Numbered from the stretch's first letter, positions 1 to 7,847 are shown. The stretch: DNA of 7,847 nucleotides from DASPLH01 sp035627675 (GCA_035627675.1 DASPLH010000250.1:1-7847), one strand, 5' to 3'. Made by a program: numbers and translations. Notes: generated from the sequence alone by a model not told the origin.

Positions 1-507
1 ATGGTCCACCGCTTGGTGAATGCCCGTGGCGTAGTCCACGCAGATGTTGCTGACGCGTGTCTTCACCGTGCCCACATCGAGGAAGACGAGTGGAACGCCG
101 CGCCTGGAGAACTGGTCGATGAGATGGCGGTCGATCTCGGAGGTCATGATCGCAACGCCATCCACCTGGTGTTCGATCAGGCGGCGGACGCCTAACGCCA
201 TGCGGGCCGAGTCGTAGCCCGTGTTGGTGACCGAGACCGCGTAGTTCTGCTGGATCGCCGTGTCCTCGAACCCCTTTACCAATTCGGGAAAAAAGGGATT
301 GGCAATGTCGGAAATCATGAGTCCGAGGGTGCGGCTCCGGCCCGAGGCAAGGCTGCGAGCGTGGGAGTTGGGGTAGTAGCCAAGTTCGCGGATGGCGCGC
401 CAAACGCGGTCGGCCGTAGCCGGATGCACGACGCCGCGTCCATTCAAGGTCCGCGACACGGTGGCTGTGGAAACCCCGGCTTTTCCCGCGACCCGCGCCA
501 TGTTCAT
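1..507 (-). CDS. LacI-family transcriptional repressor (C-terminal part beyond window)
   Basis: This is a sugar-responsive DNA-binding repressor, and 169 residues are visible. The N-terminus is a LacI helix-turn-helix (residues 6-19, VAGKAGVSTATVSR), followed by the three-helix headpiece ending in ELGYYPN. The hinge segment ARSLASGRSRTLG leads into a periplasmic-binding-protein-like effector domain that begins GLMISDIANPFF. The recognition helix carries Thr-Ala and a later Arg at the positions equivalent to LacI 17, 18 and 22. Ala plus Arg there is also the CcpA arrangement, which fits the AAGCG half-sites in the adjacent intergenic region. I chose the ATG at 507 because GAGGA (518-514, minus strand) lies 6 bases upstream and the start gives a full-length headpiece. 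The ATG at 501 would trim it. The gene is divergent from the sugar operon and is probably its local regulator. The effector is unknown; galactose, or an oligosaccharide released by the GH enzymes, is a guess. The gene runs off the left edge with no sign of damage. Confidence 0.95.
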   Translation of the reverse strand, partial: MNMARVAGKAGVSTATVSRTLNGRGVVHPATADRVWRAIRELGYYPNSHARSLASGRSRTLGLMISDIANPFFPELVKGFEDTAIQQNYAVSVTNTGYDSARMALGVRRLIEHQVDGVAIMTSEIDRHLIDQFSRRGVPLVFLDVGTVKTRVSNICVDYATGIHQAVDH

Positions 508-563
508 AGCGTTTCCTCGAACCGAACCGGTATCCGTAAACGGACCGTCATCTCTCAAAGCAG

Positions 564-592
564 TTGACAAGATACTTAGTTCTACTTACAAC
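564..592 (+). promoter_or_regulatory. Sigma70-type promoter of the sugar-utilisation operon
   Basis: A perfect -35 hexamer TTGACA (564-569) is followed by a 17-base spacer and TACAAC (587-592), which matches 4 of 6 positions of the -10 consensus. Transcription would start near 599, giving a leader of about 130 nt before the first ATG at 730. The first operator-like palindrome begins about 5 bases after this start, a classical repression position. The -35 box and its spacing are directly visible. That this promoter is used is inference. The -10 is weak, which would suit a regulated promoter. Confidence 0.5.
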
Positions 593-603
593 TGAGCCGA
601 TCC

Positions 604-621
604 AATGTAAGCGCATACATT
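604..621. promoter_or_regulatory. LacI/CcpA-type operator, site 1
   Basis: AATGTAAGCGCATACATT is an 18-bp inverted repeat with one symmetric mismatch pair. Its inner 16 bases fit every position of the published CcpA cre consensus WTGNNARCGNWWWCAW. LacI-family proteins bind such sites as dimers, with the hinge helix inserted at the central CG step. The site lies just downstream of the predicted transcription start, so bound repressor would block initiation or early escape. The binder is presumed to be the divergent LacI-family protein at 1-507. Confidence 0.65.
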
Positions 622-627
622 TCCCGT

Positions 628-646
628 TGTAAACCGTTTTCGAAAA
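628..646. promoter_or_regulatory. Weak inverted repeat between the two operators
   Basis: This stretch holds an odd-centred repeat (GTAAAC, central C, GTTTTC at 629-641) and an overlapping perfect 10-bp palindrome TTTTCGAAAA (637-646). Both resemble degenerate LacI-family half-sites. It lies roughly midway between the two stronger sites and could be an auxiliary operator. AT-rich promoter DNA can also give such symmetry by chance, so the call is tentative. On the minus strand, TTTACA (633-628) with a 17-base spacer to TTACAT (610-605) is the only, weak, candidate I saw for a leftward promoter of the repressor gene. Confidence 0.25.
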
Positions 647-662
647 TGTAAGCGGTTGCATT
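645..662. promoter_or_regulatory. LacI/CcpA-type operator, site 2
   Basis: AATGTAAGCGGTTGCATT shares its first ten bases, AATGTAAGCG, with site 1. It fits the cre consensus at all but one position and is an inverted repeat with two mismatched pairs in its 14-base core. The two site centres are 41 bp apart, about four helical turns, so bound dimers would lie on the same DNA face. The site is in the predicted leader, about 46 to 64 bases after the start, where it could act as a roadblock or help cooperative binding. Confidence 0.6.
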
Positions 663-729
663 TTGCAATGGGACTGGGGAACAGCGGTTCCGTTTGCGCA
701 GTCGTGCTCGACGCGGTCCAGGAGAGAAC

Positions 730-1410
730 ATGGTGAGAGGTTGCGTCACAGTCGTTGTTGTCCTTTGCAGCCTGGCGTGCGCTTCGCTCGCGCAGCAATC
801 CGCTACCACGGCCCAGCAGCCTGCCGCCATGGCGGTCAGTGAGTGGATTGACGATTTCGATGGCGCCAGCCTCGACCCGGCGAAGTGGGAGCGGTTTTCG
901 TTCGATGGTCCGAGTGGCGGCACGGTAAAGACCGACAACGGCGTCCTGCACATCCGCGGCCTCGGCGGATCGCGCTTCGGGGTTCGCAGCGTACCGGAGT
1001 TCCGGGCGGAAAAGTTCCTGGTCGAAGCGAGCTTGCCGAACCCGCCGGCGGCGACGGACACGCCCATGGCCTTCGCTGTGCTTGCGGTGATGTTCGACAG
1101 CGCCGGACGCAACCGGATCGAATGGATCTTCCGCAGCGACTCGCATTTTGAAGCCTGGATCGTGAGAGACGGCCGCAGCGAACAGCTCGACAACCGCCGT
1201 CTCGCCACGACGGTGAAGAACCCGACGCTGGCGATCGCACGCCGCGCCGGCGAACTGCTTTTCCTGCTGAATGGAGAGGTCGGCGTGCAGAAATCGATCA
1301 AAGATCTTCCGCGAGAGTTCCACGTCATGCTTTACGGGTTTGGAACCTCTCAAAACGATTGGGATTCCGTACGGGTAGTCACCCCCGTTGCCCCGGCGGC
1401 AGGGAAGTAG
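730..1410 (+). CDS. Secreted concanavalin A/jelly-roll-like protein of unknown function
   Basis: This 226-residue exported protein opens the operon. I chose the ATG at 730 because AGGAG (720-724) sits 5 bases upstream and translation then begins directly with a signal peptide: MVRG, a hydrophobic core, and a likely cleavage after Ala21 (ASLA|QQ). An in-frame TTG at 694 would add 12 Arg-rich residues before it. A short Gln/Ala linker precedes a beta-rich domain beginning WIDDFDGASLDPAKWE (residues 39-54) and continuing with a VKTDNGVLHIRG-type strand pair. That opening is typical of laminin-G/LamG-like or GH16-like jelly rolls. The GH16 catalytic ExDxxE motif is not visible, so a carbohydrate-binding or structural role is more likely than hydrolysis. 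The gene ends 6 bases before the GH2 gene, which suggests translational coupling and a role on the same polysaccharide. I do not recognise the family, and the fold is inferred from pattern only. Confidence 0.85.
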   Translation: MVRGCVTVVVVLCSLACASLAQQSATTAQQPAAMAVSEWIDDFDGASLDPAKWERFSFDGPSGGTVKTDNGVLHIRGLGGSRFGVRSVPEFRAEKFLVEASLPNPPAATDTPMAFAVLAVMFDSAGRNRIEWIFRSDSHFEAWIVRDGRSEQLDNRRLATTVKNPTLAIARRAGELLFLLNGEVGVQKSIKDLPREFHVMLYGFGTSQNDWDSVRVVTPVAPAAGK

Positions 1411-1416
1411 GCAGCC

Positions 1417-4293
1417 ATGAGGCACTTGCAAACTCTCCGAACCGCACGATCCCTGGCGTTCCTGATTGTCCTGGTGTTGCTCACGGCCGCAACGGCCGTT
1501 GGCCAGACCGTCCTCCTCGAGCGCGGCTGGCAATTCGCCACGGACCCCACGGGCAAGGTCACCATCGCGGACATGAACAAGACCGACGCGCTGCAATGGC
1601 GTAGCGCGCGCGTCGCCTTGTCCTGGAACGCCCAGTTCGACGACCTGCGCGACTACATGGGATGCGCCTGGTACCGCACCAACCTAGAGGTACCACTCTT
1701 CAGCCCGATGCGCCGGGTGCTAGTACGCTTCGGCGCCGTGGATTACTCCGCCGAGGTTTACGTCAACGGAAAACTGGCCGGCAGTCACGAGGGCGGGTAC
1801 ACGCCGTTCACGCTCGATATCACCGACGCCGTAGCTCCGGGGACGAACGAATTGGCGGTCCGCGTCATCGACCCGCCGATGAAGGACACGGACGGCGGGG
1901 CGCTCTACTCCGGCATGGCGTACGACGAACTGCCGCACGGAAAGCAGAACTGGTACGTTCAGACCTGCGGCATCTGGCAGCCGGTCGAAGTCGAGTTCCG
2001 CCCCAGCACCTACATCGAAGATGTTCACGTCACCCCGCAAGTGGACGGCGATGTCACGATTGAAACCCGCGTCCAGGGAATTCCGACGACGGTTTCGTTC
2101 GTCATCCGCGACCCGGCGGGGCGCGAAGTTGCGCGAGGTTCCGGCAGGGCCGAGGCGGGCCGGGTGGCCATGCAGGCTCATGTCGATGCGCCCAGTCTCT
2201 GGAGTCCCGATTCTCCGGCGCTCTACACGGTGCACGTCGAACTGGCCGACCACCAGGACGTTCGCCGGGAACGGTTCGGGTTCCGCAAATTCGAAGCCCG
2301 CGAGGGCAAGCTCTACCTGAACGGCGAGCCGTTCTACATGCTGGGCGCACTCGATCAGGATTTCTATCCCGAGACGATCTATACGCCTCCTTCGAAGGAG
2401 TACGTCCGCGAGCAGATGCTGAAGGGCAAGCGCATGGGCCTGAACATGCTGCGCTGCCATATCAAAGTTTGCGATCCCCAGTACCTGGACGCGGCCGATG
2501 AAGTCGGGATGCTCGTCTGGTACGAGATCCCATCGTGGAACGACCGGAACTTCATGACGGCAAGCGCGGCCGAGCGCGGCGAGCGCATCTTCGCCGAGAT
2601 GGTGGACCGCGATTGGAACCACCCGTCGATCGTCATCCAGAGCATCATCAACGAATCCTGGGGCGCCGACCTGAGAGAGGCCGACCAGCGCGCCTGGCTT
2701 CGCGCCGCTTTCAAACGCGCCAAGCAGATGACCGCACCTCTGGGCCGCCTGATCGTCGACAACAGCGCGTGCTGCACCAACTTCCACGTGGTGAGCGATA
2801 TCGACGACTTCCACCAGTACTTCTCGATTCCCGACAATGCCGACAAGTGGGACCGGTGGACCGCGGATTTCGCCAGTCGCCCGGAGTGGAGTTTCTCGCG
2901 CCACGGCGACGCCGAGCGTAGCGGCAAGGAGCCGCTCATCGTCTCGGAGTTCGGCAACTGGGGGCTGCCAAAGCTGCCGAAGGACCTGCCATGGTGGTTC
3001 GGACGCGACTTTGGCGGAAGGGCGGTAACGCGGCCGGCCGGCGTGTTCGACCGCTTCCGCGACTACAAGTTCGAGAGCCTGTTCCCGACCTACAACGACC
3101 TGGCCGAAGCGACGCAGTGGCACCAGTTCAAATCGCTGAAGCACGAGATCGAGAGCATGCGCCGGTACGGGTCGATCCAGGGGTACGTCGTGACGGAGTT
3201 CACGGACGTCAACTGGGAAGTGAACGGGCTGATGGACATGTGGCGCAACCCCAAGGTGTACGCCTCGCGCCTGGCGCAGATCCAGCAGCCTGACGTCGTG
3301 CTGGCCCGCCTGCCGAGATACAACTTCGTGTCCGGCGAAACCGTGCGGTTGCAGATCACCGCTTCGCACTACGGGGCCGCGGACTGGAGGGGAGCGCGCG
3401 TGCGGTGGATGACGCAGTCGGGCGCGTCCGGCGAATTCCCGATCGCACAGCCTCCGGCGCGGGGAGCGGTTGCGAAGCTGAACGACATCCTGCTGCGCGC
3501 GCCCGTGGTCCGTGCTGCGCGGCCGGAAGTGGTGTCGATCCAGGTGGTCGGCGCGAACGGGTCCGTGCTTTGCGAGAACAGTTACGAGTTCTTCGTGTAC
3601 CCGGCGACGCGCGCGCGGGCTGCCAAGGCGCGCATCGCGGTTCACGATCCGTCGAAGTCGCTTGTGGCGCTGACGGCTTCGCTGCGCCAGGCGGGCTACA
3701 ACCTCGGTGCGAAGGGCGGCCCAGCGACGCTGCTGATCTCGCCCGTGATGGACGCAGCGGTCGAACAGCATCTGAGCCGCGGTGGACGGGCGTTGTTGCT
3801 GCTGAACAGCGCGGAAGCGCTGCCGAAGTCCGCCGGCGTGTCGATCAAGATGCGCCAGGGCAGCGACCTCGACGGCAACTGGGTGACGAATTTCAACTGG
3901 GCGCGAACCGATGCGGCCCCGTTCCGGAAGATCGGGTTCGGGCGCATCCTGGGATTCGAAGCGGCCGCGATCACACCCGAGTACGTACTTCAGAACGTGC
4001 CGCCGACGGCTTATGACGACGTGCTCGCCGGAATCTTCTACGGCTGGCTGAACGACAACGCCGCACTGGCGGTACAGGCGAAGCAGGGCGAGGGCTCGCT
4101 GCTGGCCACCACGTTCCGGTTCGCGGCATACGGCACGGATCCGTACGCGCGCAACCTGCTCGACGGCCTGATCTCGCACGCGACCGGCCCGGCCTTCCAA
4201 CCGAAGTTCGACTGGAACAGCGCCAGCCAGGATAAGCAGTTGGCGCAAGGCGAAGCGCAGACCCAACCGTCGGATTCGCCGCAGACGCAGTGA
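1417..4293 (+). CDS. Secreted glycoside hydrolase family 2 enzyme (beta-galactosidase/beta-glucuronidase-like)
   Basis: This 958-residue retaining exo-glycosidase probably acts in the periplasm or outside the cell. The signal peptide spans residues 1-29 (cleavage AVG|Q). A galactose-binding-like sandwich follows (about 33-200, with HEGGYTPF at 124-131), then an Ig-like domain ending FGFRKFEA (287-294). The (beta/alpha)8 barrel begins at YLNGEPFYMLG (about 300). Catalytic residues are visible: acid/base Glu413 in IINESWG and nucleophile Glu511 in IVSEFGNWG. The barrel ends near residue 615 after VVTEFTDVNWEVNG (591-604). Some 340 residues follow, including an alpha/beta segment (about 743-800) and a Gln/Ser-rich tail. 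Bacterial LacZ is about 1,020 residues and differently arranged. Substrate cannot be read from sequence; beta-galactoside is favoured because galK is in the same operon, with beta-glucuronide or other beta-glycosides possible. The start follows the previous stop by 6 bases with only a weak AGG at 1409-1411, which suggests coupled translation. Confidence 0.95.
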   Translation: MRHLQTLRTARSLAFLIVLVLLTAATAVGQTVLLERGWQFATDPTGKVTIADMNKTDALQWRSARVALSWNAQFDDLRDYMGCAWYRTNLEVPLFSPMRRVLVRFGAVDYSAEVYVNGKLAGSHEGGYTPFTLDITDAVAPGTNELAVRVIDPPMKDTDGGALYSGMAYDELPHGKQNWYVQTCGIWQPVEVEFRPSTYIEDVHVTPQVDGDVTIETRVQGIPTTVSFVIRDPAGREVARGSGRAEAGRVAMQAHVDAPSLWSPDSPALYTVHVELADHQDVRRERFGFRKFEAREGKLYLNGEPFYMLGALDQDFYPETIYTPPSKEYVREQMLKGKRMGLNMLRCHIKVCDPQYLDAADEVGMLVWYEIPSWNDRNFMTASAAERGERIFAEMVDRDWNHPSIVIQSIINESWGADLREADQRAWLRAAFKRAKQMTAPLGRLIVDNSACCTNFHVVSDIDDFHQYFSIPDNADKWDRWTADFASRPEWSFSRHGDAERSGKEPLIVSEFGNWGLPKLPKDLPWWFGRDFGGRAVTRPAGVFDRFRDYKFESLFPTYNDLAEATQWHQFKSLKHEIESMRRYGSIQGYVVTEFTDVNWEVNGLMDMWRNPKVYASRLAQIQQPDVVLARLPRYNFVSGETVRLQITASHYGAADWRGARVRWMTQSGASGEFPIAQPPARGAVAKLNDILLRAPVVRAARPEVVSIQVVGANGSVLCENSYEFFVYPATRARAAKARIAVHDPSKSLVALTASLRQAGYNLGAKGGPATLLISPVMDAAVEQHLSRGGRALLLLNSAEALPKSAGVSIKMRQGSDLDGNWVTNFNWARTDAAPFRKIGFGRILGFEAAAITPEYVLQNVPPTAYDDVLAGIFYGWLNDNAALAVQAKQGEGSLLATTFRFAAYGTDPYARNLLDGLISHATGPAFQPKFDWNSASQDKQLAQGEAQTQPSDSPQTQ

Positions 4294-4312
4294 GCGCCGT
4301 GCACACGGCGCT
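4293..4312 (+). other. Perfect inverted repeat (RNA hairpin) after the GH2 stop codon
   Basis: AGCGCCGTG and CACGGCGCT form a perfect 9-bp inverted repeat separated by CA. In RNA this would give about 8 GC-rich base pairs with a GCAC loop. It starts on the last base of the GH2 stop codon and is followed by TTGAATGTTG rather than a T-run, so it is not a standard intrinsic terminator. It lies in the 48-base gap before the transporter gene. There it could stabilise the upstream message, cause partial termination, or set different expression levels for the secreted and the membrane/cytoplasmic genes. The repeat is directly seen; its function is inference. Confidence 0.5.
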
Positions 4313-4341
4313 TGAATGTTGAGCAGTTCAGAGGCTGAATC

Positions 4342-6135
<1,794 letters not shown>

Positions 6136-6148
6136 CCGGAGCCTGTAT

Positions 6149-6373
6149 ATGGGACTTGATATTCGAACTCCTATCGGCCTGATGTTTAGCGTGCTTGGCC
6201 TCATTCTCGCCGGTTTCGGGCTCATCGGTTCGCGCGAGATCTACGGAAAATCGCTAGGCATCAACGTCAATCTTTGGTGGGGCATCGTTCTGCTAGCCTT
6301 CGGGGCAATGATGCTCGTCTTCGGGCTGCGCACAAGCAAGGCGCAGGCGGAGGCCGAACGTGTCGAGCACTGA
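6149..6373 (+). CDS. Small two-helix membrane protein, possible transporter accessory subunit
   Basis: This 74-residue protein has two clear transmembrane helices (about 9-27 and 42-61). They are joined by a short polar loop with SREIYGKSLGINVNLWW, and a charged tail RTSKAQAEAERVEH follows. The ATG at 6149 has GGAG (6138-6141) 7 bases upstream and lies 13 bases after the transporter stop. A longer in-frame extension back to 6011 would sit inside the transporter gene and is not needed. The last 14 bases overlap galK in another frame, so translation of the two is probably coupled. I do not know a named family with certainty. The tight placement between a transporter and a kinase, plus the clean hydrophobic pattern, argues for a real gene that may stabilise or regulate the symporter. 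That role is inference. Confidence 0.85.
   Translation: MGLDIRTPIGLMFSVLGLILAGFGLIGSREIYGKSLGINVNLWWGIVLLAFGAMMLVFGLRTSKAQAEAERVEH
6349..6353 (+). promoter_or_regulatory. Ribosome binding site of galK, inside the upstream gene
   Basis: GGAGG lies 6 bases before the GTG at 6360 and inside the coding sequence of the small membrane protein. It decides the galK start. Ribosomes finishing the upstream gene would pass directly over this site, consistent with translational coupling. Confidence 0.8.
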
Positions 6374-7535
6374 AACCTGCAAAGATCCCGTGTCGTCGCT
6401 ACGTGAGCGTTTCACGTCGCTGTACGGCGGGACACCCCGGGTATTCCGTGCGCCTGGCCGAGTGAACCTTATCGGCGAACACACCGATTACAACGATGGT
6501 TTCGTGATGCCCGCCGCCATCGGGTTCGCGACGTGGATCGCCGCAGGCCCCCGGGACGATGGCAAACTTTGCGTCTACTCCGACAAGTTTGCCGAATCAC
6601 AAGATTGGGAACTAAGCGGCCTCGCGCCCGGTCCCACCGGGAGTTGGAGCGATTACGTCCGCGGTGTGGCCGGAGTGATGCAGGCGCGCGGTCACAAGCT
6701 TCGCGGCGCGAATCTGGCTGTACATTCCACGGTGCCGGTCGGCTCGGGCCTCAGTTCGTCCGCTGCCATCGAAGTTGCGACAGCCATCGCGCTGATGGGC
6801 ATCTCCGGCTTACAGGTTCCGCGCGCCGAAGTGGCCCTGATCTGCCAGCAGGCTGAGCATCTGTATGCAGGCGCGCGCTGCGGCATCATGGACCAGTTCA
6901 TATCTGCGCACGGCCGCGCCGGTCATGCCGTGCTCCTCGATTGCCGCTCCCTGGGATTTGAGTACGTGCCTATCCCGTCCGGTGTACGCGTCGTCATTTG
7001 CGATACCCGCGTGAAGCATGCCGTGAGTGGCGGCGAGTACAACGAGCGGCGCGCTGCCTGCGAGGCCGGAGTCGCACACCTCAGCAAATCGTTACCTGGT
7101 ATCCGCGCGTTGCGCGACGTCACGCCCCAACAACTCGAGGCGCACAAGGCCGGCCTGCCGGAAGTCACGTATCGCCGTTGCAGGCACGTAGTTGGCGAGA
7201 TCGCACGCACGGCTCAGGCTGCCGAGGCGCTAAAGACCGGCGACCTCGCGCGATTTGGCCGACTGATGTACGAGTCGCACTACAGCCTGCGGGACGACTA
7301 CGAGGTGAGTTGTAGCGAACTCGACATTCTGGTCGACATCGCCAGCCAACTACAGGGCGTTTACGGTGCGCGCATGACGGGCGCGGGATTCGGCGGTTGC
7401 ACCGTGAACATTTTGGATGAGTCTGCTGTTCCCGATTTCCACGTAAAGATTGCCAGCCAATACATGCGTGCAGTCGGCAGCCAACCGGAGATTTACGTCA
7501 GTGAAGCTGCCGATGGCGCCAGTGAATGCTTTTGA
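6360..7535 (+). CDS. galK: Galactokinase
   Basis: This cytoplasmic GHMP-superfamily kinase converts D-galactose and ATP to galactose 1-phosphate, the first committed Leloir step. The 391-residue length is normal for bacterial GalK. The galactokinase signature GRVNLIGEHTDYNDG occupies residues 33-47, with the sugar-contacting Glu40, His41 and Asp43 and the catalytic Arg34. The glycine/serine-rich ATP-binding motif VPVGSGLSSSAA is at 125-136. The catalytic-base Asp178 lies in CGIMDQF. The C-terminal GHMP motif GARMTGAGFGGCTVNIL is at 336-352. All key residues are present, so the enzyme should be active. The GTG start is set by GGAGG at 6349-6353 and overlaps the upstream gene by 14 bases. Because the locus also carries transport and glycosidase genes, GalK supports galactose as an end product of the pathway. 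galT and galE are not in the window. Confidence 0.96.
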   Translation: MSSTETCKDPVSSLRERFTSLYGGTPRVFRAPGRVNLIGEHTDYNDGFVMPAAIGFATWIAAGPRDDGKLCVYSDKFAESQDWELSGLAPGPTGSWSDYVRGVAGVMQARGHKLRGANLAVHSTVPVGSGLSSSAAIEVATAIALMGISGLQVPRAEVALICQQAEHLYAGARCGIMDQFISAHGRAGHAVLLDCRSLGFEYVPIPSGVRVVICDTRVKHAVSGGEYNERRAACEAGVAHLSKSLPGIRALRDVTPQQLEAHKAGLPEVTYRRCRHVVGEIARTAQAAEALKTGDLARFGRLMYESHYSLRDDYEVSCSELDILVDIASQLQGVYGARMTGAGFGGCTVNILDESAVPDFHVKIASQYMRAVGSQPEIYVSEAADGASECF

Positions 7536-7539
7536 GGAG
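7534..7539 (+). promoter_or_regulatory. Ribosome binding site of the GH43 gene, overlapping the galK stop
   Basis: GAGGAG overlaps the galK TGA stop (7533-7535) and lies 10 bases before the ATG at 7550. This supports both the chosen start and co-translation with galK. Confidence 0.7.
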
Positions 7540-7549
7540 TGATTCGCGA

Positions 7550-7847
7550 ATGACGAAGTGTGCCAGTCGAGCAGTTCCATGTGTCATCTTCCTGCTGTTG
7601 TTGGTGCCGTTCGCTTCTGGTCAGAGCCCTGCGCCTGCCACTCCACAAGTGGTTGCGCCTGCCGCCGCACTGTACAGCAACCCGGTGCTGGCCGGCGATT
7701 ATCCCGATCCGTCCATCATTCGCGTCGGTGAGGATTACTGGGCCACTGCTACCTCTTCGGAGTGGGCCCCCATCTTCCCTCTGCTGCATTCGCGCGATCT
7801 GGTCAACTGGAACGTGGTCGGCGCGGTCTTCGAGAAGAGGCCGGAGT
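7550..7847 (+). CDS. Secreted glycoside hydrolase family 43 enzyme, N-terminal part
   Basis: The first 99 residues are visible and the gene runs off the right edge. A signal peptide comes first (Arg/Lys-containing start, a leucine-rich core at 12-20, cleavage near ASG|Q, residues 22-25), then an Ala/Pro linker. The mature domain opens with SNPVLAGDYPDPSIIRVGEDYW. The YPDPS motif with Asp53 is the GH43 five-bladed beta-propeller first blade and its catalytic base. The following HSRDLVNWNVVG is the usual end of that blade. GH43 enzymes are inverting and include alpha-L-arabinofuranosidases, beta-xylosidases, arabinanases and exo-beta-1,3-galactanases. The subfamily cannot be set from this fragment, because the general acid Glu lies beyond the window. 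Its place after galK points to arabinogalactan-like or another galactose-bearing polysaccharide as the target, which is inference. Confidence 0.88.
   Translation, partial: MTKCASRAVPCVIFLLLLVPFASGQSPAPATPQVVAPAAALYSNPVLAGDYPDPSIIRVGEDYWATATSSEWAPIFPLLHSRDLVNWNVVGAVFEKRPE

Noticed and set aside
1..195. A plus-strand frame starting at the first base.
   Set aside because: It lies opposite the clearly recognisable LacI-family effector domain and shows no motif of its own.
575..596. Imperfect inverted repeat (CTTAGTT and AACTGAG) around the -10 box.
   Set aside because: The arms are short, need a G-T pair and span an 8-base loop; it neither resembles the nearby operators nor is followed by a T-run.
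694..729. An upstream TTG start for the jelly-roll protein.
   Set aside because: It would put 12 Arg-rich residues ahead of a standard signal peptide, and the ATG at 730 has AGGAG at good spacing.
582..1596. Overlapping minus-strand frames of 336 and 248 codons covering the operator region and the first genes.
   Set aside because: They run through the promoter and operators, lack family motifs, are Arg-rich, and oppose a gene with a signal peptide and a good ribosome site.

Overview
The window looks like a carbohydrate-utilisation locus from a GC-rich (about 60% by eye) Gram-negative-type bacterium. Three predicted products carry classical export signals. A LacI-type regulator, a GH2 hydrolase, a sodium:solute symporter, galactokinase and a GH43 hydrolase stand together, and there is no SusC/SusD pair. 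This style is typical of soil Acidobacteriota. The phylum is an inference that I could not test.

Layout: a LacI-family repressor gene runs leftward and leaves the window at its left edge (1-507, minus). A 222-bp divergent control region follows (508-729). It holds a TTGACA promoter and two strong LacI/CcpA-type operators, with a weaker inverted repeat between them. Six genes then read rightward with gaps of 6, 48, 13, -14 (overlap) and 14 bases, so they probably form one operon. They encode a secreted jelly-roll-like protein of unknown role (730-1410), a secreted GH2 glycosidase (1417-4293), an SSS-family transporter (4342-6135), a 74-residue two-helix membrane protein (6149-6373), galactokinase (6360-7535) and the start of a secreted GH43 glycosidase (7550 to the right edge). 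A perfect inverted repeat sits immediately after the GH2 stop codon. No RNA gene, mobile element, CRISPR array or clear rho-independent terminator was seen.

Likely logic: the exported GH2 and GH43 enzymes trim a galactose- and possibly arabinose-containing plant or microbial polysaccharide outside the cytoplasm. The symporter, perhaps with the small membrane protein, imports the released sugar. GalK phosphorylates galactose to enter the Leloir pathway. The repressor would hold the promoter off until an inducer sugar appears. The later Leloir genes (galT, galE) are not in the window.

The points most worth a second look are the small membrane protein wedged between transporter and galK, the uncharacterised jelly-roll protein that opens the operon, the transporter's sugar-site substitutions relative to vSGLT, and the operator architecture.
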